Below are positions 61,367 to 64,000 of a stretch of 64,000 nt of DNA, one piece after another. Numbering within the stretch: position 1 is the first letter of the stretch; each line of letters begins with the position of its first letter. The notes under the pieces were generated by a model, which made no database searches, was not told the origin of the DNA, and worked only from the letters and a program-made list of their open reading frames with translations. The stretch covers positions 387,391,601-387,455,600 of the forward strand of contig NC_090319.1 in NCBI RefSeq assembly GCF_040869045.1, given 5' to 3'. The DNA is from Eurosta solidaginis (taxonomy: Eukaryota > Arthropoda > Insecta > Diptera > Tephritidae). The translations under genes were made by a program, and so were the position numbers.

Positions 61367-62186
61367 TTATAGAAACTTTTTTAAAGTTTCCAACTTCTGC
61401 TGCTCTATTTCCTCCAATCTTTCATGGTGCCTCTTTTTCTCCTTTTCTCTCGCCTCTTTCAATTCTAGTTCAGTTTTTTTATGCAAAAGCAGTTGTCGAA
61501 TGCATCGGCAATTCGTTTCAACAAAACAATTTGTTCAGCGCACACTTTTTCAAATGTATCAACAGGTCGCCGACGTTGACGCGATGTACTTGCTAGCAGT
61601 TTCAGCAGCCAAATTAGCAGCAGGTTCGGCCGTACTGGCACAGCTTTCATCAGTTATGCTTTTAACATCGTCATTGGTTGTCTCCTCACTGCTAACTATT
61701 TTTTTAACTCGTGAGAGTCCAAAGCGTCTGACGCCAGTCGTACCCTCCACCGATTTAAACAAATTGCAAAGCACCGCAATTGCTTCTTCACTGGGTGAAA
61801 TAGGCTGCTGAAAGTATGGTCCACCACCAGTGGCGTTCACTTCGCGCCGGTTGTCAGAAAGTTTCTTTTTTATGCTGCCTTTCCAATCAATCCAAGACTG
61901 TAAAGAAAAATAAAATATACCAAAAGGAAGACCAACTTTTGTTAGTTTTGCTTACCTTTTTCCAAGCAGCCAAATCTTTACAGGGTGGCCCGACAACATT
62001 GAGGGACTTAGCAAGATCGGACCATTTTTGCTCTATCTCCACTCTGTCACCTTTCGTGTAGTCTCTAGCAATATCTTCCTCAGCTTGCATAAAAGATAGA
62101 ATGATTTGATCTTGTTTTGCGTTACGCTTTTCCCCCTTAAATATATGTGTGTACAAACATATGTAAGTATTTATGTCATAATTCAA
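61367..62186 (-). pseudogene. Myb/SANT-like (zeste/NAIF1-type) partner protein of Harbinger, frame-broken
   Basis: In transcript order, an exon ending at 61956 encodes GEKRNAKQDQIILSFM, then VEIEQKWSDLAKSLNVVGPP and DLAAWKK, the Myb/SANT-like DNA-binding fold of the zeste/NAIF1 type. A 58-nt intron (61955-61898) follows. The next exon begins SWIDWKGSIKKKLSDNRREV, then ATGGGPY. The frame then changes near 61590 (before RQRRRPVDTFEKVCAEQ) and near 61490, after which a basic, Glu-rich coiled-coil-like tail runs to a stop at 61367-61369. In animal Harbinger elements such a protein binds the element ends and escorts the transposase to the nucleus. The true first exon may lie upstream near 62225 (donor AAAAT|GTAAGT); 62186 is only the start of the visible frame. 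Confidence 0.75.
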
Positions 62187-62339
62187 TAAAATATATTAAA
62201 ATGCGTCAATTGAATACTTACATTTTGGTTCCTTTTCGTACGTATAGAAGTAATTAATAAAATTTAGCGTTTGCTTGCATCTTCTATTTTGCCGAAATTA
62301 AATATGTTTGTTGACAAAAGAAATCAGCTGTTCTAAGTA

Positions 62340-62740
62340 AAGGGCGAATTAATGGTGACTTATAACCATAAAGCCATAACCAGATAAATCAGCTGATCGA
62401 ACCTACCTTATGGAAAGGAATGTAATCGATTAATGGTGCCATACCATAACGCTAACGCCATAGCCAATCAATTGGTTTTTGGTTTCTCGCCATATCCATA
62501 ACCTAAAAATATTTGAGTTGGTGAATTTAATAACTTTTTTTAGATTTTCTTCATTGTTTTGGATACGTTATGACTAAGAGACTTATTTTTTGTGGAATAT
62601 GTTAGTAATTTTTTGCGTTTTCATCATTTTTATGAAATTTTCACGATTTTTAGGTTAAGGCACCATTAATCGATCACATTGAGATGGTTATGGATATGGG
62701 TATGGTTACGACTATGGCGTTAGGGTTAAGGAAGTTTAAT
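62340..62740. mobile_element. MITE-like block with a 22-bp inverted repeat
   Basis: 62420-62441 (AATGTAATCGATTAATGGTGCC) and 62659-62680 are reverse complements with one mismatch, each next to ACCATAACC-like repeats on the outer side. It shares CAATTGGTTTTTGGTTT with the element at 55173-55378. Exact ends not fixed. Confidence 0.5.
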
Positions 62741-63365
62741 TTGGCTTTAAAAAGGGGTTGCCATAAATCACAGATGCTAACAAAAATATTCGCTCTAAGA
62801 AAATATTTTCGTAAATTCTACTATTTTAATAGTGAACAATTGTTTTTATAAATAGTTTATATTATATTTTCATATCTTCCCTTGTATTCTGAGGAAAGAA
62901 ATGAATATTAACTAAAGAAAAATATTCTACGTTGTAATGTGCTTCGAATACCTCATTCGACTATTTAATTCCTTGGGCATGGCAATAATGAACTTTTCGA
63001 TTATTACTGCGGATGCGCTGTAGTAAAATTGAGAACACGTCGGTTTCGTTTCGACCAGGATCGCTTTGTTTAGCTTGACAAATTTTTGATAGGAATTTTC
63101 AAATTAAGATTTGTTATACTAAATAAATAAATTGCCCAGCAAAAATTTGTTATAAATCTTCCAAATGAAATGAATAATTTAATAAAACTTATTTGTGGGA
63201 AAATAATGCAATTATCTGTTATTAACAGGTTAATTACTTTCGATTCCGACTGCTCAGAGGGAAAACTTTTCAAATCGACCAAGTCTGGTCGGAACCGATA
63301 TTCAGAACACCAATCCATTTCGATTCCGAATAAATTGGTCGGAATCGAAATCCAGAACAGGCCCG
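62741..63365. other. Right non-coding end of the Harbinger element
   Basis: AT-rich to 63000, then subterminal blocks TTGAGAACACGTCGGTTTCG, ATTCAGAACACCAATCC and the terminal CCAGAACAGG, mirroring motifs at 58131-58260. Confidence 0.5.
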
Positions 63366-63790
63366 ATTAACTTTTTTTTTTTAATTTGACTCAAAAAAAA
63401 GAAATTTTTTAAGTGGGCGTGGTCTTTCTCCGATTTTGCTAATTTTTATTAAGCATACATATAGTACTAGGAGTAACGTTCTGCCAAATTTCATCATGAT
63501 ATCTTCAACGACTGCCAAATTACAACTTGCAAAACTTTTAAATTACTTTCTTTTAAAAGTGGGCGGTGCCACGCCCATTGTCCAAAGTTTTACTAATTTT
63601 CTATTCTGCGTTATAAGTTCAACTCACCTACCAAGTCTCATCGCCCTGTCCGTCTTTGATAATGAATTACCGCACTTTTTCGGTTTTTCGAAATTTTCGA
63701 TATCGAAAAAGTGGGCGTGGTTATAGTCCGATATCGTTCATTTTAAATAGCGATCTGTAAGCTCTGCTCAATTGAGTATAAAAAGCTTGC
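63366..63790. mobile_element. Right part of the dispersed element split by Harbinger
   Basis: Continues the non-coding repeat from 58124: AAGTGGGCGTGGTC, GTGGGCGGTGCCACGCCC and ATATCGAAAAAGTGGGCGTGG, the same phrases as in 57066-58124. No gene. Confidence 0.65.
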
Positions 63791-63822
63791 TTAGACATTG
63801 TTGAAGCGATTAAAAGGCTTAG

Positions 63823-63997
63823 GCCGGGGTTTTCAGTGCGAGTTTAAATTCCAGTTAAAGTTGACTAGAGTTTAACCCTGTCACTTCGGCCGCTTAAGCT
63901 GAGATGAGCAGCAAAATTTTATGTTATCGAATAAAGTGGCAAGATTAAACTCTAATCAACTTTAACTAGAGTTCAAACTCGCACTGAAAACCCGGGC
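63823..63997. mobile_element. 175-bp palindromic MITE
   Basis: The left arm, GCCGGGGTTTTCAGTGCGAG followed by TTTAAA and AGTTAAAGTTGACTAGAG, and the right arm (reverse complement GCCCGGGTTTTCAGTGCGAG, then AGTTAAAGTTGATTAGAG) pair over about 60 bp. Non-coding. Target duplication not seen. Confidence 0.75.
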
Positions 63998-64000
63998 ATT

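Larger units (their letters stand above)
58125..63365 (+). mobile_element. 5.2-kb PIF/Harbinger transposon carrying two decayed genes
   Basis: Left end CAGGCCTGTTCTG (58125); right end CAGAACAGGCCCG (63353-63365), inverted with one mismatch, followed inward by mirrored TTCCGA-type blocks. ATT flanks both sides (58122-58124, 63366-63368), a 3-bp duplication as expected for Harbinger. Removing the element joins AAAGATATT to AACTTTT and rebuilds the host repeat. Contents: a HARBI1-like transposase (+ strand, 58336-59528), a CT tract, a SINE-like insertion, a possible LINE scrap, a Myb/SANT-like gene (- strand, 61367-62186) and a MITE-like block. Two-gene animal Harbingers (transposase plus Myb-like partner) are known; both genes here are broken, so this copy is not autonomous. 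Confidence 0.85.

Noticed and set aside
61500..62061. Plus-strand frames at the Myb/SANT-like gene
   Set aside because: Antisense of the recognised minus-strand gene; no domain on the plus strand.

Overview
The window reads as insect, most likely a higher fly and possibly a tephritid fruit fly (inference). It has short-intron genes of insect type (an adenosine deaminase growth factor and two low-molecular-weight protein tyrosine phosphatases), AT-rich spacers, and many dispersed elements of kinds common in fly genomes. Nothing is prokaryotic: there are no operons, ribosome binding sites or CRISPR arrays.

Layout. 1-1950 holds a minus-strand open frame for a retroelement-derived protein with three zinc knuckles and a BEL/Pao-type aspartic-protease-like domain. 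1951-32223 is one head-to-tail satellite array of a 148-bp, 27% G+C monomer, about 205 copies, with higher-order structure and multi-kilobase internal duplications. It ends in a 100-N gap (32224-32323), so its true length is unknown. 34359-41385 is a seven-exon secreted adenosine deaminase-like (ADGF) gene that is probably a pseudogene. All its splice junctions and phases fit, but exon 2 has two stops and a 1-bp insertion, and a metal-binding Asp is replaced by Val. 43380-44054 and 52589-53197, both minus strand, are two intact paralogous LMW-PTP genes of 159 and 158 residues with two shared intron positions.

The rest is layered mobile DNA. A SINE-like family with a (CAA)n tail occurs at least six times, three times with clear target-site duplications. 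One of these copies sits in an ADGF intron, one inside a dead CR1/Jockey-like LINE, and one inside a Harbinger element. There are two PIF/Harbinger elements. The larger, at 58125-63365, carries a decayed HARBI1-type transposase and a divergently oriented decayed Myb/SANT-like partner; it is inserted in another dispersed repeat and flanked by ATT duplications. Several MITEs have inverted ends, among them a foldback element with an 8-bp duplication and one with a 9-bp duplication whose empty site survives in a neighbouring tandem copy.

The genes do not form a pathway. The intact host genes are the two phosphatases. They share a strand, and most of the 8.5 kb between them is transposon debris, so they may once have been closer together. 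Everything was read by eye; repeat-family names without diagnostic domains are tentative.
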